In this document: positions 8,815 to 17,567 of the stretch, one piece after another | How positions within the stretch are numbered: the stretch's first letter is position 1 | Layout: each line of letters starts with the position of its first letter | From: Marinobacter sp. S0848L | Lineage (GTDB): Bacteria; Pseudomonadota; Gammaproteobacteria; Pseudomonadales; Oleiphilaceae | Assembly (NCBI RefSeq): GCF_023016065.1 | Contig: NZ_JALKAQ010000002.1 | Coordinates: forward strand, 1-64,000 | Reading direction: 5' to 3' | DNA length: 64,000 nt | Made by a program: the position numbers and the translations under genes | Notes under the pieces: generated by a model | Database searches by the model: none | What the model saw: only the letters and a program-made list of their open reading frames with translations | What the model was told of the DNA's origin: nothing

Positions 8815-8890
8815 GTCCCCTTCGTCTAGTGGCCTAGGACTCCGCCCTTTCACGGCGGCAACAGGGGTTCGAACCCCCTAGGGGACGCCA
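8815..8890 (+). tRNA. tRNA-Glu (TTC)
   Basis: This is a 76-base cloverleaf. The acceptor GTCCCCT pairs with AGGGGAC, the anticodon loop CTTTCAC gives TTC, the T-arm is AGGGGTTCGAACCCC, and CCA is encoded. It lies 7 bases after tRNA-Ala and is probably cotranscribed. Confidence 0.97.
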
Positions 8891-8927
8891 ATACGGCTTC
8901 ACGGTTTAGTCCACCGGGAAGCCATCA

Positions 8928-8954
8928 AAAAAACCGCCTTCGGGCGGTTTTTTT
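8928..8954 (+). terminator. Intrinsic terminator of the tRNA-Ala/Glu transcript
   Basis: An AAACCGCC/GGCGGTTT stem closed by a TTCG tetraloop is followed by a run of T. Confidence 0.93.
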
Positions 8955-9021
8955 GTGTCTGAAGGAAAATGGATTCGGGGTCAGGCCCCACGGGTCTGCC
9001 CCCATACTCCGAAGCCAAATG

Positions 9022-9873
9022 TCAGCGAACCGAGATGGCCCCCTTACCAACCCCCTCGTAAGCCTTCACGCGAATCTCGTCGTCAGCAAATTCTGCTTTC
9101 AGCACGTCTGCCATGTGGGCCGCAATCAACTCGACAGTGGTGTCTGTCTCCAGCATGTAAACGCGGCTCTCTGGCAGGGTAAGGGCAAACTCGCCCTGAT
9201 TGGCTTCGTACTCGAAGCTGATGTAATGCTGGCCATCGTCGCCTACAAAGCGCCGGGTAACGTCTTCTTCGGTGCCTACGTAGATGTCTTCCCACAGCTT
9301 GGCCCAGCGCTTCTCCAGTTCGGTGTCGCGCTGGCCGTTGCGGTCAATGCGGATGGGGGAGCGGTGTCCGTGTGCGATGCGCTGACAGTTGCCGAGATGT
9401 TTCTTCAGGCCATGCACATAGTGGTAGTACGCACCTTCGATGACGTCTTCCCGAAGATTGATCTCAACGGTGGTGACGTTGCCGGGCAGAACGGCTTTTA
9501 GCTCTTTTTCCAGCAAGGCTGCTACAGCAAGCCTCTCCACGCGCTCGGAGGATAGCCAGACAACGGCTTCATCCGGTGAGGTGTGGATTATGTGGCTACC
9601 GTCTGTCAGATCCCAGCGAAAGGTGTGTGGCTGATCTTCATGCCAGTGCAGGCCTTCGTAGCCTCTGGGGATGACCAGCCGGTGATCAACTCGTTCGTCA
9701 ATAACGCGCTTTATGGTGCGTTTCACATTGCTGAAGTCAAAGACCATGCCTTGGTCATCGAGTTCGCCGCCGAGGACCACGTCGGCAATCCAGCTTTCGC
9801 CTACCAGCCCTCGTGCCGGGTCCAGGTATGCGAAGTCAATCACGGTGAGGTTGTCGACGAAAAGATGGTTCAT
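9022..9873 (-). CDS. 6-pyruvoyl-tetrahydropterin synthase/QueD-like protein with two T-fold domains
   Basis: The 283-residue protein is about twice the length of QueD (about 120 residues) and appears to hold two tunnelling-fold domains. The N-terminal half has the FVDNLTVIDFAYLDP start, FDFSNVK and DHRLVIP segments. The C-terminal half has AHGHRS, the usual place of the zinc-binding His-x-His. QueD makes 6-carboxytetrahydropterin from dihydroneopterin triphosphate in queuosine synthesis, and related enzymes serve pterin synthesis. The start at 9873 (MNHLFVDN) has AGG 6 bases upstream. The gene stands alone between the tRNA terminator and a divergent nucleotidyltransferase. Its exact reaction is uncertain. 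Confidence 0.75.
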   Translation of the reverse strand: MNHLFVDNLTVIDFAYLDPARGLVGESWIADVVLGGELDDQGMVFDFSNVKRTIKRVIDERVDHRLVIPRGYEGLHWHEDQPHTFRWDLTDGSHIIHTSPDEAVVWLSSERVERLAVAALLEKELKAVLPGNVTTVEINLREDVIEGAYYHYVHGLKKHLGNCQRIAHGHRSPIRIDRNGQRDTELEKRWAKLWEDIYVGTEEDVTRRFVGDDGQHYISFEYEANQGEFALTLPESRVYMLETDTTVELIAAHMADVLKAEFADDEIRVKAYEGVGKGAISVR

Positions 9874-9972
9874 GAATGGCCTGACTATATTGGTTGCATG
9901 GTGGCGTGATTCTAGCAAAAATCGTTCTCATCAGCAGTTTTCAAATGAGAGCGTCTAACAGGAGGTCGCATC

Positions 9973-10581
9973 ATAGCCACGAACAGCTCGCAGCTCGATC
10001 AGCAGTTTCCGGCATTGGTGTTGGCGGCGGGCCGGAGTGCGCGCATGGGGCGAGCCAAGCAAATCCTTAATGTCCCTGGCCAAGGTACGTTGCTAGGGCA
10101 TGCGATCGGCCAGGCGAGGGTGTTATCGGATAGCGTCTCGGTGGTTGTCGGTGCGCGCTATCCTTTGATTCGGTACCGAACCAGGCAGCCGCCTTCTCGC
10201 TGGATCTACTGTGCTGATTGGCAGCAGGGCATGTCGGCCTCTTTGGCTGCAGGAATCAATTCCTTGAGCCCAAGGGCGCGAGGTGTCTATGTGCTGGTTG
10301 GTGATCAGCCGTTACTGAGCGAGCAGGGGCTTTTTCGGCTTCGCCAAGGCGTTCTGCGGGCACCTGAGGAAGTGTGGGCAGCGGATTATGGCTTACGTGT
10401 GGGTGTGCCGGCCTGGATTCCCCGCCGGCTGTGGTCTGACGTGCTCAGCTTGAAGGGGGATGCGGGGGCAGGGCGTGTGCTGAATCAGGTCGAGGCTAAT
10501 CCGGTGCAGATTGCGGGAGTGGAGCTGGATGTAGACACTCCCGCGCACTGGCAACGAATAAAGCGGGCGTTAGCCGAATAA
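9973..10581 (+). CDS. MobA/MocA-like nucleotidyltransferase with a probable AUA start codon
   Basis: The product carries the NTP-transferase signature [14 protein letters not shown] followed by VLVGDQPLL, as in MocA/MobA enzymes that add CMP or GMP to molybdopterin; relatives act in other nucleotide-transfer steps. The only strong ribosome binding site, GGAGG at 9961-9965, sits 7 bases before an ATA at 9973. Reading from there gives (M)[19 protein letters not shown], a normal N-terminus for the family. The first canonical alternative, TTG at 10015, has no ribosome binding site and cuts into the first beta-strand. Length from ATA is 202 residues. The 3' end overlaps the convergent receiver gene by 12 bases. 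Confidence 0.75.
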   Translation: MATNSSQLDQQFPALVLAAGRSARMGRAKQILNVPGQGTLLGHAIGQARVLSDSVSVVVGARYPLIRYRTRQPPSRWIYCADWQQGMSASLAAGINSLSPRARGVYVLVGDQPLLSEQGLFRLRQGVLRAPEEVWAADYGLRVGVPAWIPRRLWSDVLSLKGDAGAGRVLNQVEANPVQIAGVELDVDTPAHWQRIKRALAE

Positions 10582-11637
10582 GCCCGAAAGCCACGCAATT
10601 CCAACGCTGAAAATGCCCAAACTGACAGCCAGGCCGAGCGTGTAAATGCGGGAGTGAGCGGATTTTTGCTGGGCGACGTAAAGATCGATGGTGCGCTGGG
10701 CAATGTCTTCGGCCGTTTCACGGGAAATTTCGTGGGCTTGCTGAACGGCTTCTGACTGAAGGGTTTGCCAGAACTCGGTATCAATCGTTTGTACGCTGGT
10801 GATGTGGTCTTTCAGCTCGGCCATGTGCTCGGCGGTGAACCCCGAGTTTTTCGCCATTTCCTTACGCGAGATCGCCAGCTCACGACTCAGGTTCATGTTG
10901 ATTTCGGCGGCCACTTCGTCGCGAAGGTTTTTGGTGCGTTCGTCCACCAGCGCCGTCAACGTGTTCAGGTGCTCTTCAATCCGCGCTTCTTGTTTCTTCT
11001 CGTTGTCTTCGAATGCCCGTTTTACGTGCACGTATTGCTCGTCAAACATGTCATTGAGCAGCTCGTGCAAGCGATTGTTTATGTGGGTCTTTACGGCGGA
11101 TCGTGAAATTTGCTCGATCAGATCTGCGGTTAAAGGCACAGAGCTTGCGTCAGCTGCACCGTTGGTGCTTCCCGCTGCACTGGTTGTGGGTAGTGTGATG
11201 GCATCTTCATCGTCTTCGGCCGGCGATGAGAGGCTTTCTGGCATGGGCAGCGTGCCGCGTTCAATGTCCGTTGCCAGTTGCTCCAGCATAATGGTCAGCC
11301 CCTCGCTTTGGGGGGGCTTGGTAAGAATGCTGTATATACCGAAGTTCTTCGCTTCATCCGTGAACGAAGAGGACTTCTTCGATGTGCACATGATGATCGG
11401 GATGCCGGCGGTGTCGGGATTGCTCTTGATCGCCTTTGCAGCTTCGACGCCGCTCATGCCCGGCATCAAGTGGTCCATGAAGATCACGTCCGGCGCTGTG
11501 TTTTTACTCAGGAAATCCAGAGCTTCCTCGGCAGAGCTTGCCATGTTTACGTCCATGTCTCGACTCTCAAGGATTTTGCTCAGGGCGAACCTGGCAACCT
11601 TGGAATCGTCAACCAGCAAAGCATTTTTGATTGCCAT
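10570..11637 (-). CDS. Membrane-anchored response regulator (receiver domain plus coiled coil plus C-terminal TM)
   Basis: The 355-residue protein begins with a complete receiver domain: acidic pair Asp10/Asp11, phospho-acceptor Asp55 in FMDHLMPG, Thr85 and Lys107 in TKPP. After an acidic Ser/Thr-rich linker (about 130-170) comes a long charged, probably coiled-coil region (about 175-320). A single hydrophobic helix (about 329-350) ends the chain. There is no DNA-binding or enzymatic output domain, so phosphorylation probably changes a protein interaction at the membrane. No histidine kinase is nearby. GAGG 7 bases upstream supports the start. It follows the MORN gene by 54 bases and is probably in its operon. 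Confidence 0.8.
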   Translation of the reverse strand: MAIKNALLVDDSKVARFALSKILESRDMDVNMASSAEEALDFLSKNTAPDVIFMDHLMPGMSGVEAAKAIKSNPDTAGIPIIMCTSKKSSSFTDEAKNFGIYSILTKPPQSEGLTIMLEQLATDIERGTLPMPESLSSPAEDDEDAITLPTTSAAGSTNGAADASSVPLTADLIEQISRSAVKTHINNRLHELLNDMFDEQYVHVKRAFEDNEKKQEARIEEHLNTLTALVDERTKNLRDEVAAEINMNLSRELAISRKEMAKNSGFTAEHMAELKDHITSVQTIDTEFWQTLQSEAVQQAHEISRETAEDIAQRTIDLYVAQQKSAHSRIYTLGLAVSLGIFSVGIAWLSGLFG

Positions 11638-11691
11638 CTCACTACCTCAACCTGTTACTGCAAACTCGTTGGTGTGGCGACCGGGGGTTTA

Positions 11692-12972
11692 CTACCAGCC
11701 TTCCAGTTGCGGGCATTGCGTTGCCCGATAGCTTTTGTCCCGATAGCACACGCCGGGCTCAGTGGTGCGGGCGGTGAACACTTCGCCGGCCGCTGTCGTC
11801 AGGCGTACCTTTCCATAGGGTTCGCCGTGGCGGAAAGTCGCTTCAATGGAGCTACCATTGGGATTGCGTAGCAGTCCTGCGCCATGAAATTTGCCTTCCA
11901 TATATTGGCCATCGTATTTTTTGCCGTCGGCAAAGATTTCCGAGCCTTGGCCGTGGAAGCTGCCGTTCGAGAACTGACCCTCGTAGGAGCGGCCATCCGG
12001 GTAGGTCAATGTTCCCTCGCCATGAAATTCGCCATTCCGGAAGGTGCCGACATACAAGAGGCCGTCTGCGGTGGTCAGAGAGCCCGGCCCCTGCATTTTG
12101 CCTTGCGCCCAGTTACCCGTGAGTATGTCGCCATTGGCTTTGGTCAGTGTGCCCTGGCCATGAAATTCGTTGCGTTCAAAGCGGCCGGTGTATTGAGCGT
12201 TATCGGCACCACGCCACTGGCCTTCACCATGTTGCTGGCCCTTTTTCCAGTCGCCGTCATAGCGGCTGCCGTCTGGGTACCACGCTGTGCCTGAGCCATC
12301 AAACAGACCATTTATGAAATGGCCCTCATAGCGTAGACCAGTTTCATCGACCCAGCTGCCGTCTCCGGTTTTTATGCCACCCACCCAGCGGCCGTTGGCA
12401 AAATTGACCGTGGTGTATTGCTCAAGCTGCCCGACCAAGGTCAGTTCCTGGCCAGCTTTCAGTGCAATCGTTTTCTCCCACGGTTTATGCCCCGGCTTTT
12501 GGATGCTGATGTCGTAGCGGCCGGGGTCCAGTTCTAAATCAAGCCGGGTAGCTCCGTAGTTATTGCCATTGATCGTGACTTGGTCGCCCACAACGTTAGA
12601 ACGAAGCACCAATTTTCCGGTTGTAGCTGGCTTCTGTTTTTTGGCTGGTGGAGCGATTTCAGTTTGGGTTGGCAATACAGACGGCTCTGCGAACGCGACT
12701 GTTTCAAGGCTGTCAGGAAGTGGTTCAACTTCGAACGCTTCGGCCGTGATGGAGGGTTCCGGCGGCTGAGTGACGGGGGTTGGCTGCGCTGGTGGTTTCT
12801 TGGGAGCTGCGGCTGGCGGTGGTAAAGAATCCACCTTTGGTTGCTGTATGGCGACGGATGGCTTTCCGCTACCTTCCAGTACCGGACCCTTTTGCACTGA
12901 GGCAAAGCCCGCTGTTACAAGTAACATCAGCGCAAGCGCATTGACGAACATCAGCGGTCTGAAATCGACCAT
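11692..12972 (-). CDS. Exported PEGA and MORN-repeat protein
   Basis: The 426-residue protein has an N-terminal hydrophobic signal or anchor (residues about 8-25), a Pro/Ala-rich linker (about 45-115) and a PEGA domain (about 118-180, with INGNNYG and LDPGRYDISIQKPGHKPW). About eight MORN-type repeats of the YxGxFxxGxxHGxG kind follow (about 190-390), and the C-terminus has two cysteines (CYRDKSYRATQC). PEGA domains are linked to surface layers and the periplasm; MORN repeats bind lipids or partner proteins. The function is unknown. The start at 12972 has GAGG upstream. It lies between a two-TM protein gene and the receiver gene, all on the same strand. Confidence 0.8.
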   Translation of the reverse strand: MVDFRPLMFVNALALMLLVTAGFASVQKGPVLEGSGKPSVAIQQPKVDSLPPPAAAPKKPPAQPTPVTQPPEPSITAEAFEVEPLPDSLETVAFAEPSVLPTQTEIAPPAKKQKPATTGKLVLRSNVVGDQVTINGNNYGATRLDLELDPGRYDISIQKPGHKPWEKTIALKAGQELTLVGQLEQYTTVNFANGRWVGGIKTGDGSWVDETGLRYEGHFINGLFDGSGTAWYPDGSRYDGDWKKGQQHGEGQWRGADNAQYTGRFERNEFHGQGTLTKANGDILTGNWAQGKMQGPGSLTTADGLLYVGTFRNGEFHGEGTLTYPDGRSYEGQFSNGSFHGQGSEIFADGKKYDGQYMEGKFHGAGLLRNPNGSSIEATFRHGEPYGKVRLTTAAGEVFTARTTEPGVCYRDKSYRATQCPQLEGW

Positions 12973-13086
12973 GGTTGAACCTCTTATCCCAACTTCCTGG
13001 ATACTTTTATTATGGAATCATCTTAACCACTGTCCGCTACGTTATGTAACAGAAAGTGTCTGAAGTTGGTCAGAATGCAGGCCAAA

Positions 13087-13548
13087 TCACATTTTGTCCG
13101 GTAACTGGTCATGATTGAGCTGTTCCCATGACTTCATGTATACATCCGCTTCATATTGGTAGGGCGACCGGAACGGAGTCAACACGAAATCGAATACCAG
13201 GAAAAAGCTGCCAATCGAGAACCAGGCAATCAGCAGCGTGCTGATGGTGGTGGCTTGTTCCTCGGGGTTGGAGTCGATAAAACTTTGCAGGACTGGGATT
13301 ATATCTGTGGCCAGCACCACAGGATTGAAGCTGGCCATTACGAAGGGGAGCCAAAACGCGATAAACACCGGGAAAAAGCCGTAAGACCAGAGTAAGCGCC
13401 TCAGAAGGTATACACCGACTTCGCGCCAAAACTTATGGCGAATCTCGGGGACTTTGCGTATGCGCTCCAGATATTGGCGGCGTTCGGCCCACCAAGCAGC
13501 TACTTCGGGGGCGTCAATGGCTTTTGTTTTGGTGGTTTCGTCTGTCAT
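13087..13548 (-). CDS. Conserved-looking two-TM membrane protein, function unknown
   Basis: The 153-residue protein has a charged N-terminus with WWAERRQYLERIRK, then two hydrophobic segments (about 55-80 and 103-125), and ends in a short hydrophilic tail. The topology resembles small 2TM-domain proteins, but I do not recognise a named family. It is 114 bases upstream of the MORN gene on the same strand, so cotranscription is possible. The start ATG at 13548 lacks an obvious ribosome binding site. Confidence 0.65.
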   Translation of the reverse strand: MTDETTKTKAIDAPEVAAWWAERRQYLERIRKVPEIRHKFWREVGVYLLRRLLWSYGFFPVFIAFWLPFVMASFNPVVLATDIIPVLQSFIDSNPEEQATTISTLLIAWFSIGSFFLVFDFVLTPFRSPYQYEADVYMKSWEQLNHDQLPDKM

Positions 13549-13648
13549 GGATCGGCAGGCTACCTAGTTGAGTTTGTTCGATGCATCATATCCGATAGTA
13601 CGTGTTACCCTGTAATTCTCCAATTGTTCAATGCATAGGATCGTTTTA

Positions 13649-16573
13649 ATGGCGGCAGTGACAGACAACGTAATCCATCCGGCTTTCGAGAAACTTCGCA
13701 GTCACCGGATTAGCACCCTCAATTTGGATGTTGAGGAATATCGCCACAAAAAGACCGGTGCGCGTCATTTGCATCTGGCGGCAGATAACGAAGAGAACGT
13801 ATTTTTCGTCGCCCTTCGTACCTTCCCGATGGATTCCACCGGGGTGGCTCACGTTCTGGAGCACACAGCGTTGTGTGGCAGTGAGCGTTTTCCGGTGCGT
13901 GATCCGTTCTTCATGATGATTCGTCGTTCGCTGAACACCTTCATGAACGCGTTCACCAGCAGCGACTGGACGGCCTACCCCTTTGCAAGTATGAACCGGA
14001 AGGATTTCGATAATCTGCTCACGGTGTACTTGGACTCAGTATTTTTCTCCAAGCTTGATCCGCTGGATTTTGCCCAGGAAGGGCACCGTTTAGAGTTCGA
14101 AAAGCCGGATGACCCAAACAGTGACCTGGTCTATCGGGGTGTGGTGTATAACGAAATGAAAGGCGCGATGAGTGCGCCCACCTCGCAGCTTTGGCAGAAC
14201 CTGTCCAGCCACCTGTTCCGGACCACGACCTATCATTACAACAGTGGCGGCGAGCCCGATCATATTGTGGACCTGAGCTACGACGATCTGGTGAAGTTTT
14301 ACCGCCACCATTACCACCCGAGCAACGCGATTTTCGCGACTTACGGGAATATTCCCGCCCATGAGCATCATGAAAAATTCGAAGAGCTCGCGCTGAAACG
14401 GTTCGAGCGGCAGGATATCAAACTGCCGGTGCACGATGAAAAGCGCATGTTCTCTCCAGTGCGCGTAGAGCAGGGCTACGCGATCAGTGAGGGCGAAGAC
14501 ATCGAGAGCAAAACCCACATTGTGATGGGGTGGTTGCTGGGGCACAGCTTTGATCTGCAGGAGAACCTGGAAGCTCAGTTGCTGGCATCGGTGCTGTTTG
14601 AAAACAGTGCGTCGCCCATGATGCGGGCACTGGAAACCACAGACATTGGCCATGCGCCGTCGCCTATGTGCGGGCTTGAGGACTCTAACCGTGAAATGAC
14701 GTTCGTGTGCGGCATTGAAGGCAGTGAGCCGGGCCGGCGCGAGGATCTGGAAGCTCTGGTTGAAGAGACACTGGCGAAAGTAGTGGAAGAAGGGGTAAGC
14801 CCGGAACGGCTCGAAGCCATTCTTCACCAGCTGGAATTGCACCAGCGCGAAATTGCCGGCGACGGCTTTCCGTATGGTTTGCAGCTGATCATGCAGTCCA
14901 TTTCGCCGATGGTTCATGGAGGCGATCCGGTTGAGTTGCTGGATCTGGAACCTGTGTTGGCCACGCTGCGCGAAAAAATCAAAGATCCGGAGTATGTGCC
15001 GGGCCTTATTCGCCGCAAGCTGCTGGAAAACCCGCACCGGGTTACCTTGACCCTGCGCCCGGATGAAAAGCTGGAAGGCGCCCATCAAGCCGCGTTGAGA
15101 GAGTCATTGGCCAAACGTAAAGCCAGCCTCACCAATGAAGAAGTGAAGCTGATTGTGGAGCGTGCAAAAGCTCTGGAAGAACGACAGCTTCGTAAGGACG
15201 ACGACTCGGTCCTGCCCAAGGTAGGTTTGTCCGATGTGCCGTTGCAAATGCCAGAGCCGGAAGGCAAATTCGACGCCGAAACCGGCGCCACTCTCTATGC
15301 CCGCGGCACCAACGGGTTGGTCTACCAGCAAATTGTGTTGCCTGTTCCGGCATTGAGTGAGGAAGAGTTGTTGCTGTTGCCTTACTACACCACGCTGATT
15401 TCCGAAGTCGGGTGTGGCGAGTTGGACTACCTGCAAATGCAGGATCGTATTTCGGCGGAATCTGGCGGTATCGGTGCTTCGTTCCTTGCTAAAGGGAAGA
15501 TCGACGACGTTCAGGCCATGTCCGGCTATCTGATTTTCAGCGGTAAAGCGCTGGCCCGTAACAGCGGTGCGCTGACGCAGCTGCTTAAAGACGTGTACAC
15601 CGGTGCCCGGTTTGACGAAAAAGATCGGGTTCGGGAGATCATTGCGCAGGTACGTGCGCGTCGTGAGCAGGCCGTGACGGGCAGCGGTCATGCTTTGGCT
15701 ATGGGGGCAGCTGCCCAAGGTTTGAGCCCCGGTTCCTGGTTAAGCTTCCGCCTGGGTGGCCTTGCGGGCATTCGAGGCACTAAGGAGCTCGACAAGTCAT
15801 TGAATGATGCATCCGCGCTCGCTCAGTTCTGTGACAGCCTTGCAGCGTTGCACGAAAAGATTCGCAAGCAGGGGCGTCAGTTCCTGTTGATTGGCGAAGA
15901 GGCGCAGCTGGCACCTATGCTGGATAGCGTGAAAACCTGCTGGCAAAGTGGCGAAACTCAGGTTGAGGGCGACTGGTCAATGCAGCCGGTGAGCTACAAA
16001 ACGCAAGAAGCCTGGCTGACCTCCACACAGGTGAATTTCTGTGCCAAAGCCTATGCAACGGTTGCCGTTGACCACCCGGATGCCGCTGCTTTGACGGTGC
16101 TGGGTGGCTTCCTGCGCAACGGATACCTGCATCGGGCGATTCGTGAGAAGGGCGGTGCCTACGGTGGTGGTGCCGGGCAGGATAGCGTGAACGGTGTGTT
16201 CCGCTTCTTCTCCTACCGCGACCCGCGCTTTGCGGAAACTCTGGATGATTTTGATGCGGCGCTAAACTGGTTGCGCACGGAAGAGCACGACGAGCAAGCG
16301 CTGGAAGAAGCAATTCTGGGCGTGATTGGCCAGCTGGACCGTCCGCACTCTCCGGCTGGAGCGGCGCGACATGCGTTCCACAACAATCTGTTTGGTCGTA
16401 CCCCCGAGCAGCGCGCCCGGTTCCGCGAGCGGGTGTTGAACGTAACGCTGGATGAAATGCGCCGGGTAGCCGATACCTGGCTGAAGCCGGAAGGTGCCAG
16501 TGTGGCGGTCATCACCAGCCCGGATAATCGAGGCGTGGCGGAACAGCTGGGCCTGAGTATTCAGGAGCTGTAA
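13649..16573 (+). CDS. M16C (presequence protease/insulinase-like) zinc peptidase
   Basis: The 974-residue protein has the inverted zinc motif HVLEH (His68, Glu71, His72), with a further glutamate expected in the YNEMKGAMS segment, followed by the second, inactive M16 half. The size and the linker between halves match the M16C group (PreP, Cym1, bacterial relatives), enclosed-chamber peptidases that degrade short peptides. No signal peptide is evident, so a cytoplasmic location is likely. I placed the start at 13649 because AGGA lies 8 bases upstream. An ATG 18 bases earlier has no ribosome binding site. It is monocistronic with its own terminator. Confidence 0.9.
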   Translation: MAAVTDNVIHPAFEKLRSHRISTLNLDVEEYRHKKTGARHLHLAADNEENVFFVALRTFPMDSTGVAHVLEHTALCGSERFPVRDPFFMMIRRSLNTFMNAFTSSDWTAYPFASMNRKDFDNLLTVYLDSVFFSKLDPLDFAQEGHRLEFEKPDDPNSDLVYRGVVYNEMKGAMSAPTSQLWQNLSSHLFRTTTYHYNSGGEPDHIVDLSYDDLVKFYRHHYHPSNAIFATYGNIPAHEHHEKFEELALKRFERQDIKLPVHDEKRMFSPVRVEQGYAISEGEDIESKTHIVMGWLLGHSFDLQENLEAQLLASVLFENSASPMMRALETTDIGHAPSPMCGLEDSNREMTFVCGIEGSEPGRREDLEALVEETLAKVVEEGVSPERLEAILHQLELHQREIAGDGFPYGLQLIMQSISPMVHGGDPVELLDLEPVLATLREKIKDPEYVPGLIRRKLLENPHRVTLTLRPDEKLEGAHQAALRESLAKRKASLTNEEVKLIVERAKALEERQLRKDDDSVLPKVGLSDVPLQMPEPEGKFDAETGATLYARGTNGLVYQQIVLPVPALSEEELLLLPYYTTLISEVGCGELDYLQMQDRISAESGGIGASFLAKGKIDDVQAMSGYLIFSGKALARNSGALTQLLKDVYTGARFDEKDRVREIIAQVRARREQAVTGSGHALAMGAAAQGLSPGSWLSFRLGGLAGIRGTKELDKSLNDASALAQFCDSLAALHEKIRKQGRQFLLIGEEAQLAPMLDSVKTCWQSGETQVEGDWSMQPVSYKTQEAWLTSTQVNFCAKAYATVAVDHPDAAALTVLGGFLRNGYLHRAIREKGGAYGGGAGQDSVNGVFRFFSYRDPRFAETLDDFDAALNWLRTEEHDEQALEEAILGVIGQLDRPHSPAGAARHAFHNNLFGRTPEQRARFRERVLNVTLDEMRRVADTWLKPEGASVAVITSPDNRGVAEQLGLSIQEL

Positions 16574-16595
16574 ATCTGAAGTGCGAAGTAAAGGT

Positions 16596-16627
16596 AGGGT
16601 GGGGGACGAGCGTCGCCCACCCTTTTT
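16596..16627 (+). terminator. Intrinsic terminator after the M16C peptidase gene
   Basis: GGGTGGG at 16597-16603 pairs with CCCACCC at 16616-16622 and is followed by TTTTT. Confidence 0.85.
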
Positions 16628-16637
16628 GTTGGGCGGT

Positions 16638-17453
16638 TTACCGATGACGCTTGAGCCCGGTTGACACCATGATCCTTGTGGAGATTTCTTCAACCGAGTA
16701 GGCCGTGGTGTTCAGATAGGGAATGCGCTCCCGTTTGTACATCAGCTCGATTTCCTCCACTTCATGCATGCATTGCTGCATGGACGAATAGCGGGAGTTA
16801 GGCCGACGCTCGTTACGGATGGTGGCCAGGCGTTCCGGCTGGATTGTCAGCCCGAACAGTTTTTGCTTGTGGGGCCGCAGTGCACTTGGCATTTTCTGAT
16901 CGTCCAGATCTTCTTCGGTGATCGGATAGTTTGCCGCCTTGATGCCGTATTGCAGTGCCAGATACAGGCAGGTGGGTGTTTTACCACTTCGGGATGCGCC
17001 AATCAGGATAAGATCGGCTTCATCGTAGTGACGGGTTCTGGCACCGTCGTCATTGTCCAGCGCGAAGTTCACGGCGTGGATCCGGCGTTCATAACTACTC
17101 ACGTTGTCGATGGCGTGGGATTTGCCGACGGAGTAAGAGGACGACGAGTTCAGCTCGCGTTCCAGCGGATTCAGGAAGGTGCCAAAGATGTCCACCATGA
17201 ATCCTTTGGCACCGCTTACGATCTCGCGAATAGCGCTGTTTACGATGGTGTCGAACACCAGAGGCCGTTCGCCATCGATTTCGGCGGCGGTATTGATGCG
17301 CTTAGCCATTTCCCGGGCCTTTTCTTCATCGTCGATATACGGCACGGTAATGCGTTCAAATTCAATCTTTTCAAACTGGGCCAAGAGCGCGTGTCCCAGC
17401 GCTTCCGCGGTTAGGCCTGTGCCGTCCGAGATAAAAAAAGCAGTTCTTTTCAT
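16638..17453 (-). CDS. ppsR: PEP synthase regulatory protein (DUF299 bifunctional kinase/phosphorylase)
   Basis: PpsR inactivates phosphoenolpyruvate synthase by ADP-dependent phosphorylation of an active-site Thr and reactivates it by Pi-dependent removal. The 271-residue product starts [20 protein letters not shown], the family N-terminus, and has the P-loop-like GASRSGKT at about residues 152-159. The start at 17453 follows this family consensus; an in-frame start 12 bases upstream is possible. It is transcribed divergently from ppsA, its target, the usual arrangement. Confidence 0.95.
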   Translation of the reverse strand: MKRTAFFISDGTGLTAEALGHALLAQFEKIEFERITVPYIDDEEKAREMAKRINTAAEIDGERPLVFDTIVNSAIREIVSGAKGFMVDIFGTFLNPLERELNSSSSYSVGKSHAIDNVSSYERRIHAVNFALDNDDGARTRHYDEADLILIGASRSGKTPTCLYLALQYGIKAANYPITEEDLDDQKMPSALRPHKQKLFGLTIQPERLATIRNERRPNSRYSSMQQCMHEVEEIELMYKRERIPYLNTTAYSVEEISTRIMVSTGLKRHR

Positions 17454-17567
17454 GGTTTCATCCACTCAGGTTTTGAGGCGGTTCCCTAGGTAATTTCCGC
17501 AGCTTACAGTATTATACTCGCCAGTTTCGAGACTCCGCGCCACTCAAGATACAAGGGAGACCACGCT

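Noticed and set aside
8732-8890. The tRNA pair as an integrase attachment site
   Set aside because: No integrase gene, direct repeat of the tRNA 3' end or foreign block follows; the next gene is an ordinary QueD-like gene.
14090-15718. Long minus-strand frames opposite the M16C peptidase gene
   Set aside because: They lie within a clearly conserved 974-residue protein and look like reversed coding sequence.
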